NCBI RefSeq assembly: GCF_000982825.1
Contig: NZ_CP011047.1
Span: 806,001-870,000, forward strand
Direction of reading: 5' to 3'
DNA from: Cronobacter sakazakii
Lineage (GTDB): Bacteria; Pseudomonadota; Gammaproteobacteria; Enterobacterales; Enterobacteriaceae
Length of the DNA stretch: 64,000 bases
Made by a program: the position numbers and the translations under genes. Below, in pieces: positions 1 through 7,989 of the stretch (positions are counted from its first letter, which is position 1; each line of letters opens with the position of its first letter). Below the pieces are notes generated by a model. The model saw nothing but the letters and a program-made list of their open reading frames with translations, had not been told where the DNA came from and did not search any database.

Positions 1-350
1 TCGGCGCCCACTTTCTTCGCCACGTCCACCAGCGCTTTGGCGATCAGCGGACGCGCCATTGAAGTGCCCAGCAGATAGCTGCCTTCGTACAGCGCGCCGG
101 TTTGCAGCACCGGGTACACGTAATCTTTGATGAACTCTTCACGCGCATCGACCACATAGCACTCGGACGCGCCGGAGCGCAGCGCTTTCTGCTCAACGCC
201 TTTCAGATCGTCACGATCCTGGCCGATATCGACCACGCAGGCGACCACGTCGCAGCCTTCATAGTTTTCTTTCAGCCACGGAATGATGGCAGAGGTGTCG
301 AGGCCGCCGGAGTAAGCGAGAACCACTTTTTTGATGCCGTGATTTTGCAT
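1..350 (-). CDS. argG: Argininosuccinate synthase, N-terminal part (runs off the left edge)
   Basis: The gene is read leftward from an ATG at 350 and is cut by the window edge, leaving about 116 residues. The product joins citrulline and aspartate with ATP in arginine synthesis. The N-terminus has the PP-loop motif AYSGGLDTSA (about residues 11-20), followed by VVACVVDIGQ and a LGTSMARPLIA stretch, all typical of ArgG. It starts 26 bp after the argB stop on the same strand, so it is probably cotranscribed as argCBG, with argH perhaps beyond the edge. In E. coli K-12 argG is unlinked from argCBH, so this arrangement is a lineage difference. Identity is very secure; only the 3' end is unseen. 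Confidence 0.95.
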   Translation of the reverse strand, partial: MQNHGIKKVVLAYSGGLDTSAIIPWLKENYEGCDVVACVVDIGQDRDDLKGVEQKALRSGASECYVVDAREEFIKDYVYPVLQTGALYEGSYLLGTSMARPLIAKALVDVAKKVGA

Positions 351-376
351 TGTCTTTTTCCTTTAAAAATTTGTAA

Positions 377-1153
377 TCAGGCCAAAATGCGCGTGCCGAT
401 GGACACGCCATTAAACAGGGCGGGCAACTGCTCCGCGTGGCGCCAGGAGGCGATGTCCACCGGGCGGCCCAGCGTGCGGGCGGCGTCCAGCGCCGCATGC
501 ACTTTAACGATCATGCCGTCGGTGATGATGCCCTGGGCGATAAGCTGCTCGGCTTTCGCAGAGGTCATCTCAGCGATGCGCTGGCCTTTGCCGTCCAGAA
601 TGCCGCTCACGTCAGAGAGCAGAATCAGATCCGCGCCAAGCGTCGCCGCAAGCGCCGTGGCCGCCTGGTCGGCGTTCACGTTCATCAGGTCGCCGGTATC
701 GGTGACGCCAATCGAGCTAATCACCGGCATAAAGCCGTTTTCCAGCAGCGTGTTAATCAGCTTCGGCGACCCCGGATGTGCCTGGCCCACATGGCCCAGT
801 TCTTCATCCAGCGGCGTCACGCTGACGCTGTCGCCGTCGCCCAGAAACAGGCCGACGGAGGCAATACCGTGTTTTTTCGCCCAGGCGAGGAGCGTCTTGT
901 TGGCGGTGCCCGCCAGCGCGCCGGTAATAATGTCGATTTGATCGGCAGGCGTTACGCGCAGGCCGTCTTTCTTTTTCACCGGCAGGTTGAGCTGCTTCAT
1001 CAGGTCGTCAACGAGGCAGCCGCCGCCGTGAACGATGACCAGCGGGCGCTGATGCTCCTTGCGGTAGTTAACGAGGGCGGTAAAAAGACGCTCCAGCGCC
1101 TCTTCGCTGTCGAGCAACACACCGCCTAACTTAATGATTAACGGGTTCATCAT
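377..1153 (-). CDS. argB: Acetylglutamate kinase
   Basis: The product phosphorylates N-acetylglutamate, the second step of arginine synthesis, in the cytosol. The start MMNPLIIKLGGVLLDSEEAL gives 258 residues, the E. coli length. A longer in-frame reading back to 1216 would overlap the end of argC and is not needed. Amino-acid-kinase motifs are visible: IKLGG near the N-terminus, VIVHGGGC for the acetylglutamate site, and NVNADQAATALAATLGADL with LLSDVSGILDGKG for nucleotide binding. It lies 14 bp after argC and 26 bp before argG on the minus strand, so it belongs to the argCBG unit controlled by the ArgR boxes upstream of argC. Confidence 0.97.
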   Translation of the reverse strand: MMNPLIIKLGGVLLDSEEALERLFTALVNYRKEHQRPLVIVHGGGCLVDDLMKQLNLPVKKKDGLRVTPADQIDIITGALAGTANKTLLAWAKKHGIASVGLFLGDGDSVSVTPLDEELGHVGQAHPGSPKLINTLLENGFMPVISSIGVTDTGDLMNVNADQAATALAATLGADLILLSDVSGILDGKGQRIAEMTSAKAEQLIAQGIITDGMIVKVHAALDAARTLGRPVDIASWRHAEQLPALFNGVSIGTRILA

Positions 1154-1167
1154 CACACCTGACTCGG

Positions 1168-2172
1168 TTAAATAAGTGACTGCGTTTCGGCGAAGCCAAA
1201 ACGAATATTCATACACTGCACCGCCTGCGCGGCGGCGCCTTTCAGCAGGTTATCTTCCGTGGCGACCACGATCAGATGTTCGCCCTGCACGGCGAAGCCG
1301 ATATCGCAAAACGGCAGACCCACCACGTTTTTCAGCGCGGGCACGCCTTTGTCATACAGCCGCACCAGCGGTTTGTCGCCGTAAGCGTCCTGGAAGGTGG
1401 CGGCGACTTGCTGCGCGCTCACCCCCGGCTTCAGGCGACAGGTGATAGTTTCCAGAATGCCGCGCGGGAAGCTGCCGAGGTGCGGCGTGAAAATTACGTC
1501 CGCACCCAGGTGGCTCGCGATTTCCGGCTGATGGCGATGCGTAAAAATGCCGTAAGGCTGAAGGCTCACTTCGCAGAAGCTGTTGGAGATAGCCGCTTTC
1601 CGCCCCGCGCCGCTCACGCCGCTGGTGGCGTTAATCACCGGCCACTGGTTGAGATCCAGCAAACCCGCGTCAATCAGCGGTTTCAGCGAAAGCTGCGCCG
1701 CGGTCGGGTAGCATCCCGGCACCGCCACCAGCGTCGCTTCCTTCAGCGCATCGCGGTTCCACTCCGCCAGGCCATACACCGCCTGCGCCAGCAGCTCCGG
1801 GTGCTGGTGCGTGAATCCGTAAAATTTGTCGTAGAACGCGGCGTCGTTAACGCGAAAGGCGCCGGAAAGGTCAAACACCACGCAGCCCGCATCAAGAAAC
1901 TGCGGCGCGAGATCGTGGCTGACCTCATGGGCGGTGGCGAGAAACACCACATCCACGCCGTCGGTGAACTCGCGAATGTCGCTCATCGGCTGCAGCGGCA
2001 GGTCAAGCACGCCTTTCAGCTGCGGATGCAGATCGGAGATTAACTTTCCCGCATCATTGCTTTGCGCTGAGACCGTCAATGCGGTTATGTTCATATGCGG
2101 ATGGCGATTCACGTAGGTCGCAAGCTCTGCGCCGGCATAACCACTGGCGCCAACAATCAGCGTGTTCAACAT
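1168..2172 (-). CDS. argC: N-acetyl-gamma-glutamyl-phosphate reductase
   Basis: NADPH-dependent reduction of N-acetylglutamyl phosphate, the third step of arginine synthesis. The ATG at 2172 (MLNTLIVGASGYAGAEL) gives 334 residues, equal to the E. coli enzyme. The frame stays open to 2304, but that extension would run through the operator. The N-terminus has the Rossmann motif VGASGYAGAEL, and the catalytic cysteine lies in AVPGCYPTAAQL (about residue 154). It is the first gene of the leftward arg unit, divergent from argE. Repression by ArgR is expected from the two ARG boxes at 2288-2326. Confidence 0.97.
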   Translation of the reverse strand: MLNTLIVGASGYAGAELATYVNRHPHMNITALTVSAQSNDAGKLISDLHPQLKGVLDLPLQPMSDIREFTDGVDVVFLATAHEVSHDLAPQFLDAGCVVFDLSGAFRVNDAAFYDKFYGFTHQHPELLAQAVYGLAEWNRDALKEATLVAVPGCYPTAAQLSLKPLIDAGLLDLNQWPVINATSGVSGAGRKAAISNSFCEVSLQPYGIFTHRHQPEIASHLGADVIFTPHLGSFPRGILETITCRLKPGVSAQQVAATFQDAYGDKPLVRLYDKGVPALKNVVGLPFCDIGFAVQGEHLIVVATEDNLLKGAAAQAVQCMNIRFGFAETQSLI

Positions 2173-2287
2173 CGGGGCTGGATACCTTCTACCGTCATGT
2201 ATTTCAGGCGCGGGCCTCCGGGCCGTTGCCGCGTCCGCGAGCGTATCGTCTTCACCGGAACCCGGCGGTTCCCTTACGCTCAACGTT

Positions 2288-2326
2288 AATGTATTTTTAT
2301 TCATAAATACTGCATGAATATTGATA
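2288..2326. promoter_or_regulatory. Pair of ArgR operator boxes (ARG boxes) between argC and argE
   Basis: Two 18-bp imperfect palindromes, AATGTATTTTTATTCATA (2288-2305) and ACTGCATGAATATTGATA (2309-2326), are separated by 3 bp. This is the spacing expected for one ArgR hexamer bound to two boxes. They lie between the divergent argC (start 2172) and argE (start 2353), so both directions should be repressed by arginine. The arrangement matches the known argE-argCBH control region of E. coli. About 115 bp of leader separates the boxes from the argC start. Confidence 0.9.
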
Positions 2327-2352
2327 CTATCACGACCTGAGGTCTGTCAACA

Positions 2353-3504
2353 GTGAAAATGAAATTACCGCCATTTATCGAGATTTACCGCGCGCTTATC
2401 GCCACACCTTCCATCAGCGCCACCGACAGCGCGCTCGATCAGAGTAATGCGACTTTAATCAATTTGTTGGCGGGCTGGTTTGGCAGTCTCGGCTTCCAGG
2501 TCGAAGTGCAGCCGGTTCCCGGTACGCGCAATAAATTCAATATGCTGGCGAGCACCGGCAGCGGCGCAGGCGGCCTGTTGCTGGCCGGGCATACCGATAC
2601 CGTGCCTTTCGACGACGGGCGCTGGACGCGCGACCCTTTCACGCTGACCGAGCATGACAATAAACTGTTCGGCCTCGGCACCGCCGATATGAAAGGCTTT
2701 TTCGCGTTTATTCTTGATGCGCTGCGTGACGTGGATGTGACGCAGTTGAAAAAACCACTCTATATCCTGGCGACCGCCGATGAAGAGACGAGCATGGCGG
2801 GCGCGCGCTATTTCGCCGAAACCACTGCCCTGCGCCCGGACTGCGCCATCATCGGCGAGCCGACGTCGCTCCAGCCCATCCGTGCCCATAAAGGCCATAT
2901 TTCCAGCGCCATTCGCGTACAGGGGCAATCCGGTCACTCCAGCGACCCGGAACGCGGCGTGAATGCCATTGAACTGATGCATGACGCCATCGGGCGCATT
3001 ATGCAGCTGCGCGATTCGCTCAAAGAACGCTATCACTATGACGCGTTTACGGTGCCTTACCCGACGCTTAACCTCGGCCATATCCACGGCGGTGATGCGT
3101 CGAACCGTATTTGCGCCTGCTGCGAACTGCATATGGATATTCGTCCGCTGCCAGGCATGACGCTCGACGATTTAAGCGGGCTTCTGAACGAGGCGCTGGA
3201 GCCGGTAAGCCTGCGCTGGCCGGGCCGTCTGACGGTGTTTGATCTGCATCCGCCAATCCCTGGCTACGAATGTCCGCCAGATCATAAGCTGGTGCAGGTG
3301 GTGGAAAATCTGCTCGGCGCGCAAACCGATGTGGTGAACTACTGCACCGAAGCGCCGTTTATTCAGACGATTTGCCCGACGCTGGTGTTAGGCCCCGGCT
3401 CGATTAATCAGGCTCACCAGCCGGATGAATATCTGGAAACGCGGTTTATCAAGCCGACCCGTGAGCTGATTTCGCAGGTGGTGCATCACTTCTGCTGGCA
3501 CTGA
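2353..3504 (+). CDS. argE: Acetylornithine deacetylase
   Basis: Removes the acetyl group from N-acetylornithine to give ornithine, the fifth step of arginine synthesis. The reading starts at a GTG (2353) and gives 383 residues, the E. coli length, beginning MKMKLPPFIEIYRALIATPS. M20 metallopeptidase features are visible: LLAGHTDTVPFDDG with the metal-binding His and Asp, the catalytic ADEETSMAGA, and FIQTICPTLVLGPGSINQAH near the C-terminus. It is divergent from argC and shares the ArgR boxes. It is followed by a repeat array rather than an obvious simple terminator. Confidence 0.97.
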   Translation: MKMKLPPFIEIYRALIATPSISATDSALDQSNATLINLLAGWFGSLGFQVEVQPVPGTRNKFNMLASTGSGAGGLLLAGHTDTVPFDDGRWTRDPFTLTEHDNKLFGLGTADMKGFFAFILDALRDVDVTQLKKPLYILATADEETSMAGARYFAETTALRPDCAIIGEPTSLQPIRAHKGHISSAIRVQGQSGHSSDPERGVNAIELMHDAIGRIMQLRDSLKERYHYDAFTVPYPTLNLGHIHGGDASNRICACCELHMDIRPLPGMTLDDLSGLLNEALEPVSLRWPGRLTVFDLHPPIPGYECPPDHKLVQVVENLLGAQTDVVNYCTEAPFIQTICPTLVLGPGSINQAHQPDEYLETRFIKPTRELISQVVHHFCWH

Positions 3505-3520
3505 ATGCCCTGAATATCAC

Positions 3521-3549
3521 GGTGGATGCGCTGCGCTTATCCACCCTAC
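3521..3549. repeat. 29-bp palindromic interspersed repeat, divergent copy downstream of argE
   Basis: One copy of the family with arms of the GGCGGGT...ACCCGCC type. It begins GGTGGATGCGCTGCGCTTAT and ends CCACCCTAC, 17 bp after the argE stop. The arms are drifted (GGTGGAT/ATCCACC) but still complementary, so pairing potential is kept. It may act as a transcript-end hairpin for argE. Confidence 0.75.
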
Positions 3550-3569
3550 GAAAATCCATATCTCATCCC

Positions 3570-3690
3570 CTAGGGCGGGTACCCGCCGTTGTAACACCGC
3601 CCTTTCACCGTAGGGCGGGTAAGCCATGCGCACCCGCCGTTGTAGCACCGCCCTTTCACCGTAGGGCGGGTAAGCCATGCGCACCCGCTA
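3570..3690. repeat. Tandem array of the palindromic repeat (51-bp period)
   Basis: Two full 51-bp units lie head to tail. Each consists of the 29-bp element (GTAGGGCGGGTAAGCCATGC then GCACCCGCC, at 3610-3638 and 3661-3689) plus a GC-rich spacer ending GCCCTTTCACC. They are preceded by a shortened unit (about 3570-3609) that lacks the loop of the palindrome. The period and near identity point to recent unequal crossing-over or slippage. A small open frame across the array is only a by-product of the repetition. Confidence 0.85.
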
Positions 3691-3917
3691 GTCCGCTCGT
3701 CACATGCAGCCCATTTCACTGCTTTTACGCCCTGCCGCAGCGCGTGTGACTGCACATCGCGCCGCTCGCCTGCACGCTATCTTCATAAGCGTTACTTATC
3801 TGCAATAACGTGAATTAACTTTCATAAATTGCCGCACTTTATTCACCTGCTGAAGCGATTTCGCAGCAATTGACGAACGGGATTTCACGTGGCTTTATAA
3901 AAGACGACAAAGAGCTA
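3691..3917. promoter_or_regulatory. ppc upstream region with a candidate promoter at 3870-3899
   Basis: Non-coding DNA between the repeat array and the ERIC element. The best sigma70-like candidate is TTGACG (3870-3875) and TTTATA (3894-3899) with an 18-bp spacer, which would start transcription near 3906. If correct, the whole ERIC element lies in the ppc 5' leader. No regulator site was recognised in the rest of the stretch. Confidence 0.5.
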
Positions 3918-4040
3918 TGTCCGAAAGATTTCAAGTTGCAGCAAGGCGGCAAACGAGCCCATCCCAGGGAGCTTACATAAGTAAGTGACCTGGGTGGGCG
4001 AGTGCAGCCAACACAGCTGCGGCTTGAAAGATACAGGACA
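3918..4040. repeat. ERIC element (enterobacterial repetitive intergenic consensus)
   Basis: A 123-bp imperfect palindrome bounded by TGTCC and GGACA. Its core GAGCTTACATAAGTAAGTGA is the diagnostic centre of ERIC (IRU) elements. The outer arms (CGAAAGATTTCAAGTTGCAGC on the left, the complement of GCTGCGGCTTGAAAGAT on the right) pair over most of the length. It ends 31 bp before the ppc start codon, with the ribosome-binding region outside it. The length is close to the usual size of about 127 bp. Confidence 0.95.
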
Positions 4041-4071
4041 TTTACAAGTGAGATGGGGTGTCTGGGGTTAT

Positions 4072-6723
4072 ATGAACGAACAATATTCCGCTTTGCGAAG
4101 CAATGTCAGTATGCTCGGCAAGTTGCTCGGGGATACCATCAAGGATGCGCTGGGAGAAAACATCCTTGACCGCGTAGAAACAATCCGCAAGTTGTCGAAG
4201 TCGTCCCGTGCTGGCAATGAAGCAGACCGCCAGGCGCTGTTAACCACGTTGCAAAACCTTTCCAACGATGAACTGCTGCCGGTGGCCCGCGCGTTCAGTC
4301 AGTTCCTGAATCTGGCCAACACCGCCGAGCAATACCACAGCATTTCGCCGAAAGGCGAAGCCGCCAGCAATCCGGAAATTATCGCCCGCACCCTGCGCAA
4401 GCTTAAAGATCAGCCCGACATCAACGAAACCGCCATCCGTCAGGCCGTGGAATCGCTGTCGCTGGAACTGGTGCTGACCGCGCACCCGACCGAGATCACC
4501 CGCCGCACGCTGATCCACAAAATGGTCGAAGTGAACAACTGCTTAAAACAGCTCGACCACAAAGATATCGCCGACTACGAGCGCAACCAGATCATGCGCC
4601 GACTGCGCCAGCTTATCGCGCAGTCCTGGCACACCGACGAAATTCGCAAAAATCGCCCAAGCCCGGTAGACGAGGCCAAATGGGGCTTCGCCGTCGTGGA
4701 AAACAGCCTCTGGGAAGGCGTGCCGAATTATCTGCGCGAGCTGAACGAACAGCTGGAAGCGCATCTCGATTACAAACTGCCGGTGGATTTTGTGCCGGTG
4801 CGTTTCACCTCCTGGATGGGCGGCGACCGCGACGGCAACCCGAACGTCACCGCGGATATCACCCGTCACGTCCTTCTGCTGAGCCGCTGGAAAGCGACCG
4901 ACCTGTTCCTGAAAGATATTCAGGTGCTGATTTCCGAGCTCTCGATGGTCGAGTGCAGCGACGCGCTGCGCGAATATGTCGGCACCGAGGGCGCACAGGA
5001 GCCTTACCGTTACCTGCTGAAAGGGCTGCGCGCGCAGCTGCTCGCAACCCAGGCCTGGCTTGAAGCGCGCCTGAAAGGCCAGAAGCTGCCGAAGCCGCAG
5101 GGCCTGCTGACGCAGAACGAACAGCTCTGGGAGCCGCTCTACGCCTGTTATGAATCGCTCGTCGCCTGTGGTCTTGGGATCATCGCCAACGGCGAACTGC
5201 TCGACACGCTGCGCCGCGTGAAAGCCTTCGGCGTGCCGCTGGTGCGTATCGATATCCGTCAGGAGAGCACCCGCCACACCGAAGCGCTGGGCGAGCTGAC
5301 CCGTTATCTCGGCATTGGCGACTACGAAAGCTGGTCGGAAGCCGATAAACAGGCGTTCCTGATCCGCGAACTGAACTCCAAACGTCCGCTGCTGCCGCGC
5401 CAGTGGGAGCCGAGCGACAACACCCGCGAAGTGCTGGAAACCTGCAAAGTCATCGCCGAAGCGCCGAAAGGCTCGATCGCCGCTTATGTGATTTCCATGG
5501 CGAAAACGCCATCCGACGTGCTGGCCGTTCACCTGCTGCTGAAAGAAGCGGGCATTGGCTTTGCGCTGCCGGTTGCTCCGCTGTTTGAAACGCTCGACGA
5601 CCTGAACAACGCCAACGACGTGATGACCCAGTTGCTGAATATCGACTGGTATCGCGGTTTTATTCAGGGCAAACAGATGGTGATGATTGGCTATTCCGAC
5701 TCCGCGAAAGACGCGGGCGTGATGGCCGCCTCCTGGGCGCAGTACCAGGCGCAGGACGCGCTGATCAAAACCTGCGAAAAAGCAGGCATCGCGCTGACGT
5801 TGTTCCACGGTCGCGGCGGCTCTATTGGCCGCGGCGGCGCGCCGGCGCACGCTGCCCTGCTCTCCCAGCCGCCGGGCAGCCTGAAAGGCGGCCTGCGCGT
5901 GACCGAACAGGGCGAGATGATCCGCTTTAAATATGGTCTGCCGGAAGTCACCATCAGCAGCCTGTCGCTTTATACCAGCGCCATTCTGGAGGCCAACCTG
6001 CTGCCGCCGCCGGAGCCGAAAGCCGCCTGGCGTCACATCATGGATGAGCTTTCCGACATCTCCTGCACCATGTACCGCGGCTATGTGCGCGAAAACAACG
6101 ATTTCGTGCCGTACTTCCGCTCGGCAACGCCAGAACAAGAACTTGGCAAACTGCCGCTCGGTTCACGTCCGGCCAAGCGTCGCCCGACCGGCGGCGTGGA
6201 ATCGCTGCGCGCCATTCCGTGGATTTTCGCCTGGACGCAAAACCGTCTGATGCTGCCCGCCTGGCTTGGCGCGGGCGCCGCGCTGCAAAAAGTGGTGGAA
6301 GATGGCAAACAGGACGAGCTGGAAACCATGTGCCGCGACTGGCCGTTCTTCTCCACGCGCCTCGGCATGCTGGAGATGGTCTTCGCCAAAGCGGATCTGT
6401 GGCTGGCGGAATACTACGATCAGCGTCTGGTGAAAAAGGAACTCTGGCCGCTCGGCCGTGAGCTGCGTCAGTTGCTGGAAGCCGACATCAAAGTGGTGCT
6501 GGATATCGCCAACGACTCGCATCTGATGGCGGACCTGCCGTGGATTGCCGAGTCCATCCAGCTGCGTAATATCTACACCGACCCGCTGAACGTGCTTCAG
6601 GCAGAGCTGCTGCACCGTTCACGTCTGGCGGAAGAAGAAGGCAAACCCGCCGATCCGTGCGTTGAACAGGCGCTGATGGTCACCATTGCAGGCGTCGCGG
6701 CAGGGATGCGCAACACGGGCTGA
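4072..6723 (+). CDS. ppc: Phosphoenolpyruvate carboxylase
   Basis: Carboxylates phosphoenolpyruvate to oxaloacetate, refilling the TCA cycle. The ATG at 4072 (MNEQYSALRSNVSMLGKLLG) gives 883 residues, the E. coli length. The open frame reaches back to 3985 only by reading through the ERIC element. Visible motifs are the catalytic histidine in LTAHPTEITRRT (about residue 138), the FTSWMGGDRDGNPNVT loop, FHGRGGSIGRGGAPAHAA in the active site, and the C-terminal MRNTG. The gene stands alone, with its own terminator just downstream and its start 31 bp after the ERIC element. Confidence 0.98.
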   Translation: MNEQYSALRSNVSMLGKLLGDTIKDALGENILDRVETIRKLSKSSRAGNEADRQALLTTLQNLSNDELLPVARAFSQFLNLANTAEQYHSISPKGEAASNPEIIARTLRKLKDQPDINETAIRQAVESLSLELVLTAHPTEITRRTLIHKMVEVNNCLKQLDHKDIADYERNQIMRRLRQLIAQSWHTDEIRKNRPSPVDEAKWGFAVVENSLWEGVPNYLRELNEQLEAHLDYKLPVDFVPVRFTSWMGGDRDGNPNVTADITRHVLLLSRWKATDLFLKDIQVLISELSMVECSDALREYVGTEGAQEPYRYLLKGLRAQLLATQAWLEARLKGQKLPKPQGLLTQNEQLWEPLYACYESLVACGLGIIANGELLDTLRRVKAFGVPLVRIDIRQESTRHTEALGELTRYLGIGDYESWSEADKQAFLIRELNSKRPLLPRQWEPSDNTREVLETCKVIAEAPKGSIAAYVISMAKTPSDVLAVHLLLKEAGIGFALPVAPLFETLDDLNNANDVMTQLLNIDWYRGFIQGKQMVMIGYSDSAKDAGVMAASWAQYQAQDALIKTCEKAGIALTLFHGRGGSIGRGGAPAHAALLSQPPGSLKGGLRVTEQGEMIRFKYGLPEVTISSLSLYTSAILEANLLPPPEPKAAWRHIMDELSDISCTMYRGYVRENNDFVPYFRSATPEQELGKLPLGSRPAKRRPTGGVESLRAIPWIFAWTQNRLMLPAWLGAGAALQKVVEDGKQDELETMCRDWPFFSTRLGMLEMVFAKADLWLAEYYDQRLVKKELWPLGRELRQLLEADIKVVLDIANDSHLMADLPWIAESIQLRNIYTDPLNVLQAELLHRSRLAEEEGKPADPCVEQALMVTIAGVAAGMRNTG

Positions 6724-6742
6724 TGTCGCGCCTCAGAGGATA

Positions 6743-6770
6743 AAAAGCCCCGGCATGCCGGGGCTTTTTT
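6743..6770 (+). terminator. Intrinsic terminator of ppc
   Basis: A perfect stem GCCCCGGC/GCCGGGGC, with the palindromic centre ATGC region, is preceded by an A run and followed by six T residues. It starts 20 bp after the ppc stop. The A run on the other side means it can also act on the leftward fimbrial transcript ending at 6790. Confidence 0.92.
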
Positions 6771-6789
6771 ATGGGCGCAACGGTCAGCG

Positions 6790-7920
6790 TCAGTAATAGA
6801 GCACCGTAAACGTAATCGCGCCGTTTGCTTTGCCGGGGCGCATACGGTCTTCCGTTTGGACATAACGCGCCACAAACGGAATGCGGTGCGTGTTGACATC
6901 ATCCGTGCTCAGATTCCAGTAGTTATTGGTATAGGTGTTCAGCGCCATCGGCTCATGCGTCGCATCCGACACGTTGCCTTTGGCTATCTGAATCCCGATC
7001 CCGCTGGCGCTGTCGCTGCCAGGCGTCACGGAGAAGATACCGTTGTTCGCATCAATCACCGTCGTGGAAGGCTTCATCGTGATCCACACCGGGTTTGGCG
7101 AGGCGTTACCCATCGTCGTGATGCCGCTGTCATTCGCGTCAATATTGGTACGAATACCCCAGGCGCGCGGGCAGTTGGTCAGGGTAATCGACGCATCGCG
7201 CCACTCTGTCCCGCTTCCTACGCCGCTGAAATCATTCTCCGCGCTCCAGGTGCCAAGCTTCACATTCACATCCGGCGTGGTACAGGAGAGCGCGGCGATA
7301 TTGACAGAACCAGTAAAATTGATTTTCAGCGCGTTAAGCGGACTGCCAGCGGCGCCTGACGCGATGAAGTCAATCGCCATCGACGGCAGATCCTGGCCGT
7401 TCACATATCCCGGCTGAATAGGGCCGGTTTTGATGAGATAGAGCCAGAACTCACTGTTCACCGTATGGTTCACGTTCTGATTGGGTTCAGGTCGAATGGT
7501 ATCGATGTAATAGGTTCCCGGAATAGCGATGTTTTTGTCACCCTGCGCCCATACCGCGACCCCCACGCCCGGCAGGTTAGTGTCCCAGACTTTGTTGGGG
7601 AACGGCGAGCCGCTCCACGGTGAGAGCGCGTGCGGCGTGCTGGTCCAGTGATAATCATACGAAACGTCGTACGGAATGCTGTCGGTCGAGAGACAGTCAA
7701 TCTTGACCGGCGCGCTGGGCATGTAATGCAACCGGTAGAGCGTGCGCCCGTCAGAGGCGTCAGAGCCGACGGAAATCGTCCCGTTAATCGGCAGCGTCAC
7801 GTTCACCGCGTGCGATCCGGTGTGATAAGAACAGGAGGTAGAAGCCAGCGCGTCTCTGCTGAATAGCAGCAGCAGAAGCATCCCGGCTCCGAGAGATAAA
7901 ACGGTTTTCCTTACAGCCAT
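6790..7920 (-). CDS. Two-domain fimbrial tip adhesin
   Basis: A secreted fimbrial subunit of about 376 residues. The ATG at 7920 (MAVRKTVLSLGAG) has AGAGGGA just upstream, and a hydrophobic signal peptide ends near RDALA. The N-terminal half (residues about 25-210) resembles a lectin-type adhesin domain with few cysteines. The second half, from roughly AALSCTTPDVNVKLGTW onward, has a pilin fold with a paired cysteine (TNCPRAWG) and the terminal FTVLYY used in donor-strand exchange. It is the last gene of the operon, 69 bp after the usher. The receptor cannot be told from sequence. Confidence 0.85.
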   Translation of the reverse strand: MAVRKTVLSLGAGMLLLLLFSRDALASTSCSYHTGSHAVNVTLPINGTISVGSDASDGRTLYRLHYMPSAPVKIDCLSTDSIPYDVSYDYHWTSTPHALSPWSGSPFPNKVWDTNLPGVGVAVWAQGDKNIAIPGTYYIDTIRPEPNQNVNHTVNSEFWLYLIKTGPIQPGYVNGQDLPSMAIDFIASGAAGSPLNALKINFTGSVNIAALSCTTPDVNVKLGTWSAENDFSGVGSGTEWRDASITLTNCPRAWGIRTNIDANDSGITTMGNASPNPVWITMKPSTTVIDANNGIFSVTPGSDSASGIGIQIAKGNVSDATHEPMALNTYTNNYWNLSTDDVNTHRIPFVARYVQTEDRMRPGKANGAITFTVLYY

Positions 7921-7989
7921 AATTCCCTCTTTACAGTGCATCATTCCCGTCACAGGAAATAGGTGATTGGCCGGCCCGTCAGGCCGACG

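Noticed and set aside
1154..1216. Longer argB start at 1216
   Set aside because: It would overlap the argC end, and the MMNPLIIKLGG start matches the family length exactly.
2173..2304. N-terminal extension of argC to 2304
   Set aside because: It would translate the ArgR operator, and the 334-residue form matches the family.
3570..3690. CRISPR array at the tandem repeats
   Set aside because: The spacers are not unique (the whole 51-bp unit repeats), copies are few, and no cas gene is present.
3522..3749. Small open frame across the repeat array with a repeated PFHRRAGKPCAP peptide
   Set aside because: The repetition comes from the tandem DNA repeat; there is no ribosome-binding site or known family, and the frame crosses palindromic elements.
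4543..6138. Long open frame (531 codons) antisense to ppc
   Set aside because: It mirrors the codon usage of a highly conserved GC-rich gene; ppc is certain, and this frame has no motif or start signal.
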